From Ruminococcus flavefaciens (lineage in GTDB: Bacteria; Bacteroidota; Bacteroidia; Bacteroidales; P3), in NCBI GenBank assembly GCA_023667315.1, contig JAMPAI010000011.1:1-64000 (forward strand): a stretch of DNA of 64,000 nt. Direction: 5' to 3'. The notes below the pieces were generated by a model. That model was not told where the DNA came from and made no database searches. It saw nothing but the letters and a program-made list of their open reading frames with translations. How positions within the stretch are numbered: the stretch's first letter is position 1; each line of letters starts with the position of its first letter. Below, in pieces: positions 25,654 to 33,328 of the stretch. The position numbers and the translations under genes are program-made.

Positions 25654-27735
25654 TTATTCAGCCTTCTTGCGCGTGGTGCGTTTTTTGGCGGGAGCTTTTT
25701 CGGCCTCGGGCTCGGCAGCCTCGGTTTTCTTGCGCGTGGCGCGTTTCTTTACCGGAGCCTCTTCCGATTCGGGTTCGGCCACCTCGGCCTTCTTGCGCGT
25801 GGCGCGCTTCTTTACCGGCGCCTCTTCCGATTCGGGTTCGGCCACCTCGGCCTTCTTGCGCGTGGTGCGTTTCTTTACCGGCGCCTCTTCCATTTCGGGT
25901 TCAGCCACCTCGGCCTTCTTGCGCGTGGCGCGTTTCTTTACCGGTGCCTCTTCCGATTCGGGTTCGGCCACCTCGGCCTTCTTGCGCGTGGCGCGCTTCT
26001 TTACCGGTACCTCTTCCGATTCGGGTTCGGCCGCCTCGGCCTTCTTGCGCGTGGCGCGCTTCTTTACCGGTGCCTCTTCCGATTCGGGTTCGACCGCCTC
26101 AGCTTTCTTACGCGTGGTGCGCTTCTTTACCGGTGCCTCTTCGGCTTCGGCCAAGGCTTCAGCTTCGGCCAATTGTTCGGCGGTAAACACTTCTTTCTTT
26201 TCGACCGTTGTTCTTTTGGTCATCGCCTTGCCGCCTGCATTCACTTTCAGGAAATTGATTTCCTGTTCGGTAAGGAAACGCCACTGACCCCGCTTGAGGT
26301 CTTTCTTGGTAAGTTCGGCAAACAGCACGCGATCCAGTTTGGTCACCTCGTAGCCGAAATGTTCGAAAATACGGCGCACGATACGGTTCTTGCCCGAATG
26401 CAGCTGAATCCCCACTTCCTTGCGGTCGCCTTCTTCCACGTAGGAGATCTCATCCACTTCGGTAAGCCCGTCTTCGAGCATGACACCCTTGGCGATGACC
26501 GACAGGTCCGACTTGGCCAGCGGCCTGTCGAGGGTTACGTGATATATCTTGCGCGCCCCGTGCGAGGGGTGAGTCAGGTTCTTGGCGATATCTCCGTCGT
26601 TGGTAAAGAGCAGCACCCCGGTGGTGTTGCGGTCCAGACGCCCTACGGGATAAATGCGCTCGCGGCAGGCGTCGGCCACCAGTTCCATCACGGTCTTGCG
26701 GTCCTGCGGGTCTTCCGAGGTGGTGATATAGCCCTTGGGCTTGTTCATGAGCAGATACACCTTCTTTTCGGCGTTCAGGGTCTGCCCGCCGAACTGAACC
26801 TTGTCGTTGGGCCCCACCAAGGTGCCCAGTACGGTGCAGACCTCTCCGTTCACCAAAATTACGCCCGACTCGATCATCGTGTCTGCCTCCCGGCGCGAAC
26901 AGATGCCGGCATTGGCGATATAACGGTTCAGGCGGATATAGCCCGCCTCTTTCTTGCTGGTGTTTTCGGCATGGCGCGCCTGGTCGCCCTTTTCCTGACG
27001 GCGGCGCGGACGGAACTCATCGCGATTGAACGAACGGCGGTCATCCCTTCCGAAAGAAGGCCTGCGGCTGTCGCTTCCGAAACGACGTTCCCCGCCGAAT
27101 CCACGTCCTTCTCCGCAGTCTGCACGATTGAACGAGCCCCTGCGGTCATCGCGTTCGAAACGGTTTCCTCCGCCAAAGCGGCGTTCCCCTCGGTCTTCAC
27201 GGTTGAACGAACCCCTGCGGTCGTCGCGCTCGAAACGGTTTCCTCCACCAAAGCGGCGTTCCCCGCCGAATCCACGGCCTTCTCCGCGGTCTTCACGGTT
27301 AAACGAGCCCCTGCGGTCATCGCGTTCGAAACGGTTTCCTCCGCCAAAGCGGCGTTCCCCGCCGAACCCACGGCCTTCTCCGCGGTCTTCACGGTTGAAC
27401 GAGCCCCTGCGGTCGTCGCGTTCGAAACGGTTTCCTCCGCCAAAACGACGTTCCCCGCCGAATCCACGGCCTTCCCCACGGTCTTCGCGCCTAAACGAAC
27501 CTCTGCGGTCATCGCGCTCAAAACGGTTTTCGCCTCCGAAACGGCGTTCCCCGCCCTCAAAGCGGCGCGGCGCACGTTCCCGGCTTTCGCCTTCGTCCCA
27601 GGAATCACTTACAAAAGGATGTCTTCTTTCTTGCTCTCTCTCTGAATTAAACGATCTGTCATCGTTGCGGCGGCCTCTCGGACGCCCTGCTCCGGCGCGT
27701 TCCCCGCGGTCGGATCTCTTGTTGTTGTACATCAT
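25654..27735 (-). CDS. RluB-type 23S rRNA pseudouridine synthase with low-complexity N- and C-terminal tails
   Basis: 693-residue protein. The enzyme core (about 265-515) has an S4 RNA-binding domain (IRLNRYIANAGICSRREAD) and a RsuA/RluB/E/F catalytic domain with the essential Asp in GRLDRNTTGVLLFTNDGD. The N-terminal 240 residues are about six 32-residue units of the type FGGGNRFERDDRRGSF, an RGG-like disordered region. The C-terminal 160 residues are seven 21-residue units of the type VKKRATRKKAEVAEPESEE plus a partial one, resembling histone H1 or HU-like tails. Both tails should bind RNA. The start at 27735 (or the adjacent ATG at 27732) is chosen because a TACCTTTA element lies just upstream. 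It probably leads the operon continuing into the AsmA-like gene. Confidence 0.9.
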   Translation of the reverse strand: MMYNNKRSDRGERAGAGRPRGRRNDDRSFNSEREQERRHPFVSDSWDEGESRERAPRRFEGGERRFGGENRFERDDRRGSFRREDRGEGRGFGGERRFGGGNRFERDDRRGSFNREDRGEGRGFGGERRFGGGNRFERDDRRGSFNREDRGEGRGFGGERRFGGGNRFERDDRRGSFNREDRGERRFGGGNRFERDDRRGSFNRADCGEGRGFGGERRFGSDSRRPSFGRDDRRSFNRDEFRPRRRQEKGDQARHAENTSKKEAGYIRLNRYIANAGICSRREADTMIESGVILVNGEVCTVLGTLVGPNDKVQFGGQTLNAEKKVYLLMNKPKGYITTSEDPQDRKTVMELVADACRERIYPVGRLDRNTTGVLLFTNDGDIAKNLTHPSHGARKIYHVTLDRPLAKSDLSVIAKGVMLEDGLTEVDEISYVEEGDRKEVGIQLHSGKNRIVRRIFEHFGYEVTKLDRVLFAELTKKDLKRGQWRFLTEQEINFLKVNAGGKAMTKRTTVEKKEVFTAEQLAEAEALAEAEEAPVKKRTTRKKAEAVEPESEEAPVKKRATRKKAEAAEPESEEVPVKKRATRKKAEVAEPESEEAPVKKRATRKKAEVAEPEMEEAPVKKRTTRKKAEVAEPESEEAPVKKRATRKKAEVAEPESEEAPVKKRATRKKTEAAEPEAEKAPAKKRTTRKKAE

Positions 27736-27753
27736 GTATATTTTAAGAATCTG

Positions 27754-27761
27754 TAAAGGTA
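27754..27761 (-). promoter_or_regulatory. TACCTTTA promoter of the pseudouridine synthase gene
   Basis: One mismatch (final A) to TAnnTTTG on the minus strand, with a predicted leader of about 15-18 nt. Confidence 0.45.
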
Positions 27762-27820
27762 CATTATTTAAGGCAATCCGAGAAATCGGATGTGCAGACC
27801 GTTTTCTTATAGGCAAAAAA

Positions 27821-27851
27821 AACGGGCGACAGGTTGATCCTGTCGCCCGTT
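27821..27851 (-). terminator. Terminator of the RRM protein gene
   Basis: A perfect 13-bp stem, AACGGGCGACAGG with CCTGTCGCCCGTT, and a 5-nt loop. On the minus strand it is followed by eight T (27815-27822), 20 nt after the RRM gene stop. Confidence 0.9.
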
Positions 27852-27871
27852 CATCCGGTTTATGTTTTTGC

Positions 27872-28156
27872 TTATTCGGCCGGAACTTCTGCCGCAGGGG
27901 CAGCGGGAGCTTCCGGGCGGGGCAATGCTTCCTTTACGATAATGGTGCGGCCTTCCCATTCGGCACCATCCAAGGCGGCAATCGCTTTCTTGGCATCGTC
28001 GTCATTCGCCATTTCCACAAAACCAAAGCCTTTGGAACGACGTGTGCCACGTTCGGTAATGATACGGGCAGCAGTAACTTCGCCGTACTCGGCAAAGATT
28101 TCTTTGAGGTTTTCGCTACGAACTTTGTAGTTCAGGTTAGCAACAAAAATGTTCAT
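27872..28156 (-). CDS. RRM-domain RNA-binding protein
   Basis: 94-residue single RNA-recognition-motif protein of the type found in Bacteroidetes and cyanobacteria. RNP2 is IFVANL at residues of about 3-8 and RNP1 is SKGFGFVEM near 45-53. An Ala/Pro/Glu-rich tail follows. Such proteins bind single-stranded RNA and can act as post-transcriptional regulators. The start at 28156 is preferred because it gives the family N-terminus (MNIFVANLNY). It is a single-gene unit with its own promoter and a strong terminator. Confidence 0.95.
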   Translation of the reverse strand: MNIFVANLNYKVRSENLKEIFAEYGEVTAARIITERGTRRSKGFGFVEMANDDDAKKAIAALDGAEWEGRTIIVKEALPRPEAPAAPAAEVPAE

Positions 28157-28204
28157 AAATAAATTTGTTAAGTATTTTGTGCCGACTTTCAATCAGCCAG
28201 CATG

Positions 28205-28212
28205 CAAAGGTA
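28205..28212 (-). promoter_or_regulatory. TACCTTTG promoter of the RRM gene
   Basis: Exact TAnnTTTG match on the minus strand, about 45 nt upstream of the predicted transcript's start codon at 28156. Confidence 0.65.
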
Positions 28213-28257
28213 GCCATTTTTACCGATATTACAATAACATTTTCAATTATTTATTTT

Positions 28258-28680
28258 TTATCGGCACATTTCTTCCCAGCTCGGATAGCGTTCCCAAGAC
28301 CGCCAATCGCCCTCTGGCGACCGCTCAAGGCACTTAAAGGCGGCCCCGTTGGTAATTATAACAAAACGTTCCTGTGTAGCAATATGATACCGCATCGCCT
28401 GCTCCAGAACCTCTTGGTCGAGCGCCACCGAGGGGCGTTTGCACTCCACCAACAGCACCGCCTCCCCTTTTTTGTTCCTTACCCGCAGGTCTGTCCTGAA
28501 AAAATTGCCGTACACCTGCAAGCCCGTCTCCACCGAGATATAGCCCGCCGGCACCTGGCATTGGGTGCACAAAAAGCCGATTACGAACTGCCGGACCTGC
28601 TCTTCCGGGGTCAGGACCACGTATTTCTTACGTATCGGGTCGTAGATTTCTTTTTTTCCGTTCCTTTCGATTACACGCAT
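28258..28680 (-). CDS. Stand-alone HsdR N-terminal (PD-(D/E)xK-like) domain protein
   Basis: 140-residue protein matching the HSDR_N_2 type domain, the nuclease-like N-terminal part of type I restriction enzymes, without helicase parts. The core DLRVRNKKGEAVLLVECKRP contains the Asp and the Glu-x-Lys of the PD-(D/E)xK fold. It is common as a free-standing gene in Bacteroidetes and is not by itself a restriction system; no hsdM or hsdS is nearby. The start ATG at 28680 lies 5 nt from a TATTTTTG element and diverges from the next gene. Function unknown. Confidence 0.85.
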   Translation of the reverse strand: MRVIERNGKKEIYDPIRKKYVVLTPEEQVRQFVIGFLCTQCQVPAGYISVETGLQVYGNFFRTDLRVRNKKGEAVLLVECKRPSVALDQEVLEQAMRYHIATQERFVIITNGAAFKCLERSPEGDWRSWERYPSWEEMCR

Positions 28681-28685
28681 ACGTG

Positions 28686-28693
28686 CAAAAATA
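28686..28693 (-). promoter_or_regulatory. TATTTTTG promoter of the HsdR_N gene
   Basis: TAnnTTTG match on minus, five bases from the ATG at 28680, predicting a nearly leaderless mRNA. Confidence 0.5.
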
Positions 28694-28705
28694 ATTAGAA
28701 ATACG

Positions 28706-28713
28706 TAACTTTG
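28706..28713 (+). promoter_or_regulatory. TAACTTTG promoter of the 28720 gene
   Basis: TAnnTTTG match on plus, six bases before the ATG at 28720, again predicting a leader of only a few nucleotides. It lies back-to-back with the minus-strand promoter at 28686-28693. Confidence 0.55.
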
Positions 28714-28719
28714 CAGGTT

Positions 28720-29343
28720 ATGAAAAGAATACTCCTGCTTTCTCTCCTTATCGGATGTTTCGTTTCGCTTTGCCCTGTCAAGGCGCAGGATCCGTTTTCG
28801 ACCCGCGCCGCCACCTTTAGGTTCGACCCGGCCAAGAAATCGAACTACTTTCTGAAAGAGAACGAATTGCGTTTGAATATCTACGGCACCGATGCCCAAA
28901 GTACGGGCCGGTTCGTGGTACCCGCGACAGATCTTTTCCGCTACACCTACACCGATACCGCCAGCGTTTTGGGCTATGTAAAGCCCATTATTCCGGCTAT
29001 TCCCTCCGATTTCAAGTACATCACCGATATATGCCTGAAAGCCAAGGCCGACTGCCGGATACATTATAAGATGTGGAAAGCGTCCGCTTTCGGAACCCTG
29101 TTCTTTACGATCGTAAGTCCCGTGGCCAGCCTTTCGGTGGCGGTTCCGGCCTCGCTCACACCGCCCCGTATCGAGAACCTGGGGCTTTCGGATGTGGACA
29201 TGCTTCAGGACGAGCTTTATTTCGGAACCTACCGCCGGGAAGCCAAACGCCTTAAGAGCAAGCGTATCTGGACTGCCTACGGAATAGGCTTCGGCATCCA
29301 CGTAGGTATCCTGTTCGGCATTATCTCGGCCGTAACCAACTAA
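28720..29343 (+). CDS. Hypothetical exported membrane protein
   Basis: 207-residue protein with a signal peptide (MKRILLLSLLIGCFVSLCP..., ending near ...PVKAQ) and two further hydrophobic stretches: residues of about 125-147 (FGTLFFTIVSPVASLSVAVP) and the C-terminus (YGIGFGIHVGILFGIISAV). I do not recognise the family. The ATG at 28720 is chosen over a TTG at 28711 that overlaps the promoter. It is monocistronic, converges with mfd and ends 13 nt from the mfd stop. Confidence 0.7.
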   Translation: MKRILLLSLLIGCFVSLCPVKAQDPFSTRAATFRFDPAKKSNYFLKENELRLNIYGTDAQSTGRFVVPATDLFRYTYTDTASVLGYVKPIIPAIPSDFKYITDICLKAKADCRIHYKMWKASAFGTLFFTIVSPVASLSVAVPASLTPPRIENLGLSDVDMLQDELYFGTYRREAKRLKSKRIWTAYGIGFGIHVGILFGIISAVTN

Positions 29344-29356
29344 ATTTTCCGGATTT

Positions 29357-32300
29357 TCAGCCTTCGCCCTGCAAGGCCGCACAACGTTCCACGGCGGCTT
29401 TCACTCCCTGTATGCCCTCGAATACGATGGCCAGTTTCGATTTCACTTCCTGCAACCTGCACTCGGCGGGATGATCCTGCACGAAAGCCAGTATCTTCTC
29501 GAACACCGGCGACTGATAGTAGGCCGATTCGTTGGGTGCGGCCAGCACCACGGTCATCCGGCCATTCTTCAGGCTCACCTTGTCGAATCCTAATTTTTTG
29601 GCCTCGCGGCGCAGCGCGATGGTGCGTATAAGGTCTAAGGTGGGCGCGGGAACCGGCCCGAAGCGGTCGGCCAGGGATTCGGCGAAAGCCTTCAGGTCGC
29701 TGTCGGAAGACAGGCCGTCCAATTTCTTGTACAGGCTCAGGCGTTCGGTGATATTCGACACATAACTGTCGGGAATCAGTATCTCGAGGTCGGTGTCTAT
29801 CTGGCAGTCGGCAGCGGCAAAAAGTTCATCTCCCCCGTTTTTCGAAACCAGCGAATCGGGCACGGTCTCGCCGGCCTGCAGGCGTTCCTGACGCAATTCG
29901 CGGATGGCGTCGTCCAGAATGCGCTGGTACATCTCGAAGCCTATCTCAGAAATGAAGCCGCTCTGTTCGCCGCCCAGTATATTGCCCGAACCCCGGATAT
30001 CCAGGTCGCGCATGGCCACCTGAAAACCGCCGCCGATATCGGAAAACTCCTCGATGGCGCGCAAGCGGCGCTTGGCCTCGGGCGTAAGCAGGTGCGGGGG
30101 CGGCGCCACCATATAGCAGAAGGCCTTCTTGTTGGAACGCCCCACCCGGCCGCGCAGCTGGTGCAGCTCGCTCAGCCCGTAACGGTGGGCATCGTTCACG
30201 ATAATGGTATTGGCGTTGGGCACGTCCAGACCGTTTTCCACAATCTTGGTGCACACCAGTATGTCGTACTCGCCTTCCATAAAGCCGAGCATGATTTCCT
30301 CCAGCTTGTCGCCCTCCATCTGCCCGTGCGCCACGGCGATATGGGCATCGGGAACCAGGCGCTGCACCATACCGGCCACTTCCATGATGTTCTGCACCCG
30401 GTCGTGCACGAAATACACCTGGCCACGGCGCGAAAGTTCGTATTCCACGGCATCCCGTATGCGTTCTTCCGAAAACGGCATGATTTCGGTGGCCACCGGA
30501 TAGCGGTTGGGCGGCGGGGTCTGTATGATGGACAGGTCGCGCGCCCCCATGAGCGAGAACTGCAGCGTGCGCGGAATGGGCGTGGCGGTCAGCGTCAACG
30601 TATCCACATTCACTTTAAGGGTCTTGAGCTTTTCTTTCATCGCCACGCCGAACTTCTGTTCCTCATCGATAATCAGAAGCCCCAGATCCTTGAACTTTAC
30701 GTCTTTGCCCAGCAGGCGGTGCGTTCCTATCAGGATATCCACCGTGCCGGCCTCCACTTCCCTTAGCACCTGTTTCTGCACCTTGGAGGTACGGAAACGG
30801 TTGATGTATTCCACCTTGCAGGGAAAGTTCTCCAAGCGTTCGCTGAAGGTCTTGTAATGCTGGTAGGCCAGAATCGTGGTGGGCACGAGCACGGCCACCT
30901 GCTTGCCGTCGCAAACCGCCTTGAAGGCCGCCCGCACCGCCACTTCGGTCTTGCCGAAACCCACGTCGCCGCATACCAAGCGGTCCATGGGCTGGGGCGC
31001 CTCCATGTCGCGCTTCACATCGTTGGAGGCCTTGAGCTGGTCGGGCGTATCTTCGTAAAAGAAAGACGATTCCAATTCGTTCTGCAGATAGGAGTCGGCC
31101 GAGAAGGCGAAACCCTTGCTTTCCTTGCGGCGGGCGTACAGGTCGATCAACTCGCGCGCCATATCCTTTACCTTCTGCTTGGCCTTGTTTTTCTGCACCG
31201 TCCAGGTGTTGCCCCCGATGCGGTTCAAGACCGGCGCCACGCCTTCCCGGCCCGTGTAGCGGGTCATCTTGTGCAGCCCGTGAATGCTCAGGCGGAGCAT
31301 GTCGTTGTCTTTGTACAACAGGCAGATGGCTTCCTGCTCGCGCCCGTTCACCATTACCTTTTCCAAACCGGCGAAGCGCCCCACGCCGTGGTCAACGTGC
31401 ATGATATAGTCGCCCGGCTTGAGCGCATAGAGTTCCTTGAGCGAGAGCGCCTGGCTGTCGCTGCGGCGGGGCTGCACGCTGAAGCGGTGATAGCGTTCGA
31501 ATATCTGATGGTCGGTAAAGCAGGCCAACTTGAGGCCGCTGTCCACAAAGCCTTCGTGCAGCGAGAGTTGCAGCGGGGTGTAACGGATAGGCCTGTCGGG
31601 CTTGGAGAGTTCGAAGAAAACGCGGTCGAGACGCTGGAACTGCTTGGCGTTTTCCGAAAGGATAATGTATGTGAAGCCGTGGTCGGAACCGTCCAGTATA
31701 TAATCGGCCAGAAGCTCGAACTTCTTGTTGAACACCGGCTGGGGTTCGGTGGAGAAATCGATGCGGTTGTCTATGACAAACTTAAGGCTCGCGCCCAACT
31801 CCACCAGCCTGTGCTGCCGCATGAAGTCTTCTATTTCACTCGGGCTGCAATACAGTTCGCCGGGCTTGGAACGGGGCACGGTCTTGTCTAACCTGCCGTA
31901 GGCTTCCTCCGCCTTCTGCATGGAGGAACCGAGCGATTCCAGACACCAGGCGGCGTCTTCGACCCACAGACAGGCGTCTTTTTCGAAATACGAGAACACC
32001 CCCACCCGCTGCTGAACGCTTACGCACTGCTGTATGTCGGGTATCAGGCTCACCTGTTGCAGGCGCTCCACCGAAAGCTGGTTGCCCACCTCGAACGAGC
32101 GGATGGAACGCACGCTTTCGTCGTCGAACTCGATGCGGAAGGGCAAATCGGCGGAATACGAGAACACGTCGAGAATACCGCCGCGCAAGGCGAACTCGCC
32201 GGGTTCGGCCACGAAATCCACCAAGCGGAAATGATAGCGGTCCAGGAATTCGGTAAGGAAATCCTGCGTGATCTGCTCGCCCACATGGATATTCACCGTA

Positions 32301-32746
32301 TTGGAAGCCAATTGCTTGTTGTCGATCACCTTTTCGGCCAAAGCTTCCGGATAGGTAACCACGCGCAGACCCTGCTTGCGGTTCTGCAGGCGTTCCAGCA
32401 CTTCGGTACGCGAGAGCACGTTGGCGTTGTCCACGCTCTCGCTGTCGTAGGGACGGCGGTAGGAAGCCGGGAAAAACAGCGTTTTCTTGCCCTGTCCGTG
32501 TCCGGGTTCCTCGCCGGAAAGTTTTTCGAGGTCGTTGCAGAAATAGGCGGCCTGCTCCCGATCGCGGAGAATAAAGAGCTGGTTGCCGGAAAACTCCTGC
32601 GCCAGCACATGGCAGACCACCGCCTGCGCCGAGCCTGCCAGCCCGCAAAGCGCCACCGCACGGGGAGAATCACCCGCCAATGCTTCCTTGGCCTGCCTCA
32701 CGCGGCCGTCTTGCGCGTATAGATGGAGTAAATCTTCTTTTTCCAC
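29357..32746 (-). CDS. mfd: Transcription-repair coupling factor Mfd
   Basis: 1129-residue translocase that removes stalled RNA polymerase and recruits UvrA. The N-terminal UvrB-homology part (about 1-330) precedes the RNA-polymerase-interacting domain, which includes KPGDYIMHVDHGVGRF. The RecG-like motor has the Walker A GDVGFGKTEVAVRAAF, IIDEEQKFGV, the LTLTATPIPRTL motif and the TRG-type region RGRVGRSNKKAF. A C-terminal TRCF domain follows. The start is GTG at 32746. Length is typical. Confidence 0.96.
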   Translation of the reverse strand: MEKEDLLHLYAQDGRVRQAKEALAGDSPRAVALCGLAGSAQAVVCHVLAQEFSGNQLFILRDREQAAYFCNDLEKLSGEEPGHGQGKKTLFFPASYRRPYDSESVDNANVLSRTEVLERLQNRKQGLRVVTYPEALAEKVIDNKQLASNTVNIHVGEQITQDFLTEFLDRYHFRLVDFVAEPGEFALRGGILDVFSYSADLPFRIEFDDESVRSIRSFEVGNQLSVERLQQVSLIPDIQQCVSVQQRVGVFSYFEKDACLWVEDAAWCLESLGSSMQKAEEAYGRLDKTVPRSKPGELYCSPSEIEDFMRQHRLVELGASLKFVIDNRIDFSTEPQPVFNKKFELLADYILDGSDHGFTYIILSENAKQFQRLDRVFFELSKPDRPIRYTPLQLSLHEGFVDSGLKLACFTDHQIFERYHRFSVQPRRSDSQALSLKELYALKPGDYIMHVDHGVGRFAGLEKVMVNGREQEAICLLYKDNDMLRLSIHGLHKMTRYTGREGVAPVLNRIGGNTWTVQKNKAKQKVKDMARELIDLYARRKESKGFAFSADSYLQNELESSFFYEDTPDQLKASNDVKRDMEAPQPMDRLVCGDVGFGKTEVAVRAAFKAVCDGKQVAVLVPTTILAYQHYKTFSERLENFPCKVEYINRFRTSKVQKQVLREVEAGTVDILIGTHRLLGKDVKFKDLGLLIIDEEQKFGVAMKEKLKTLKVNVDTLTLTATPIPRTLQFSLMGARDLSIIQTPPPNRYPVATEIMPFSEERIRDAVEYELSRRGQVYFVHDRVQNIMEVAGMVQRLVPDAHIAVAHGQMEGDKLEEIMLGFMEGEYDILVCTKIVENGLDVPNANTIIVNDAHRYGLSELHQLRGRVGRSNKKAFCYMVAPPPHLLTPEAKRRLRAIEEFSDIGGGFQVAMRDLDIRGSGNILGGEQSGFISEIGFEMYQRILDDAIRELRQERLQAGETVPDSLVSKNGGDELFAAADCQIDTDLEILIPDSYVSNITERLSLYKKLDGLSSDSDLKAFAESLADRFGPVPAPTLDLIRTIALRREAKKLGFDKVSLKNGRMTVVLAAPNESAYYQSPVFEKILAFVQDHPAECRLQEVKSKLAIVFEGIQGVKAAVERCAALQGEG

Positions 32747-32779
32747 GGATGCCGTTCCTCTTCTATCTGATTAGGGCGG

Positions 32780-32787
32780 CGAATTTA
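32780..32787 (-). promoter_or_regulatory. Candidate mfd promoter TAAATTCG
   Basis: A TAnnTTCG variant of the -7 element on minus, about 33 nt before the GTG start. The same variant appears before fhs and pdxS. Confidence 0.35.
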
Positions 32788-32812
32788 CGAAAATTTGAAA
32801 ACGCTTTTTTAC

Positions 32813-32820
32813 TATCTTTA
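32813..32820 (+). promoter_or_regulatory. Candidate coaD promoter TATCTTTA
   Basis: One mismatch to TAnnTTTG, 20 nt before the coaD ATG at 32841, divergent from the mfd element. Confidence 0.45.
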
Positions 32821-32840
32821 CACGCTTTTTGCTAAACGTT

Positions 32841-33326
32841 ATGGAAAGAATCGCCGTATTTCCGGGTTCGTTCGATCCCTTCACTAAAGGTCACGCCGAT
32901 TTGGTTCGCCGCGCGCTGCCCCTGTTCGACAGGCTGGTGGTGGCTATCGGCATCAATGGAGAGAAACGGGGTATGTTCCCTGTGGAAGTGCGCAAGGCCT
33001 GCATCGAGGCGGTGTTCAAGGGAGAAAGCCGGGTCAGCGTGGAGACGTTCGACACCCTTACCGTGGATTTCTGTCAAAAGACGGGGGCGCACTTTATCCT
33101 GCGCGGACTGCGTTCTTCCATCGACTGGGAATATGAGAAAAGCATCGCCGGCGCCAACCGGCAACTGATGCCCGGAATAGAAACCGTCTTCCTGGCCGCC
33201 GACCCCACGGTGGAATGCGTAAGTTCGTCGGTGGTGCGCGACATCTTGCGCTACAGGAAAGACATCTCGGCCTTCGTGCCCCGCGAAGTGGCGCGGATCA
33301 TAGACGGATACCTGCAAAACGCTTAG
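32841..33326 (+). CDS. coaD: Phosphopantetheine adenylyltransferase
   Basis: 161-residue PPAT, which adenylates 4'-phosphopantetheine in coenzyme A synthesis. The nucleotidyltransferase signature is PGSFDPFTKGHADLV (TxGH type). The second motif FILRGLRSSIDWEYEKSIAGAN and the ISSS-like VECVSSSVVRDI are intact. The ATG at 32841 gives the normal N-terminus MERIAVFPGSFDP. The following glycosyltransferase starts 2 nt after its stop, so they form one operon. Confidence 0.96.
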   Translation: MERIAVFPGSFDPFTKGHADLVRRALPLFDRLVVAIGINGEKRGMFPVEVRKACIEAVFKGESRVSVETFDTLTVDFCQKTGAHFILRGLRSSIDWEYEKSIAGANRQLMPGIETVFLAADPTVECVSSSVVRDILRYRKDISAFVPREVARIIDGYLQNA

Positions 33327-33328
33327 CC

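Noticed and set aside
26173..28162. Long plus-strand frames opposite the pseudouridine synthase tails
   Set aside because: They mirror the DNA repeats of the tails, giving Arg/Ser/Pro-rich strings; the S4 and catalytic motifs are on the minus strand.
28258..28680. Remnant of a type I restriction system
   Set aside because: The HsdR_N-type domain is complete and free-standing, as usual in Bacteroidetes; no hsdM, hsdS or helicase fragments flank it.
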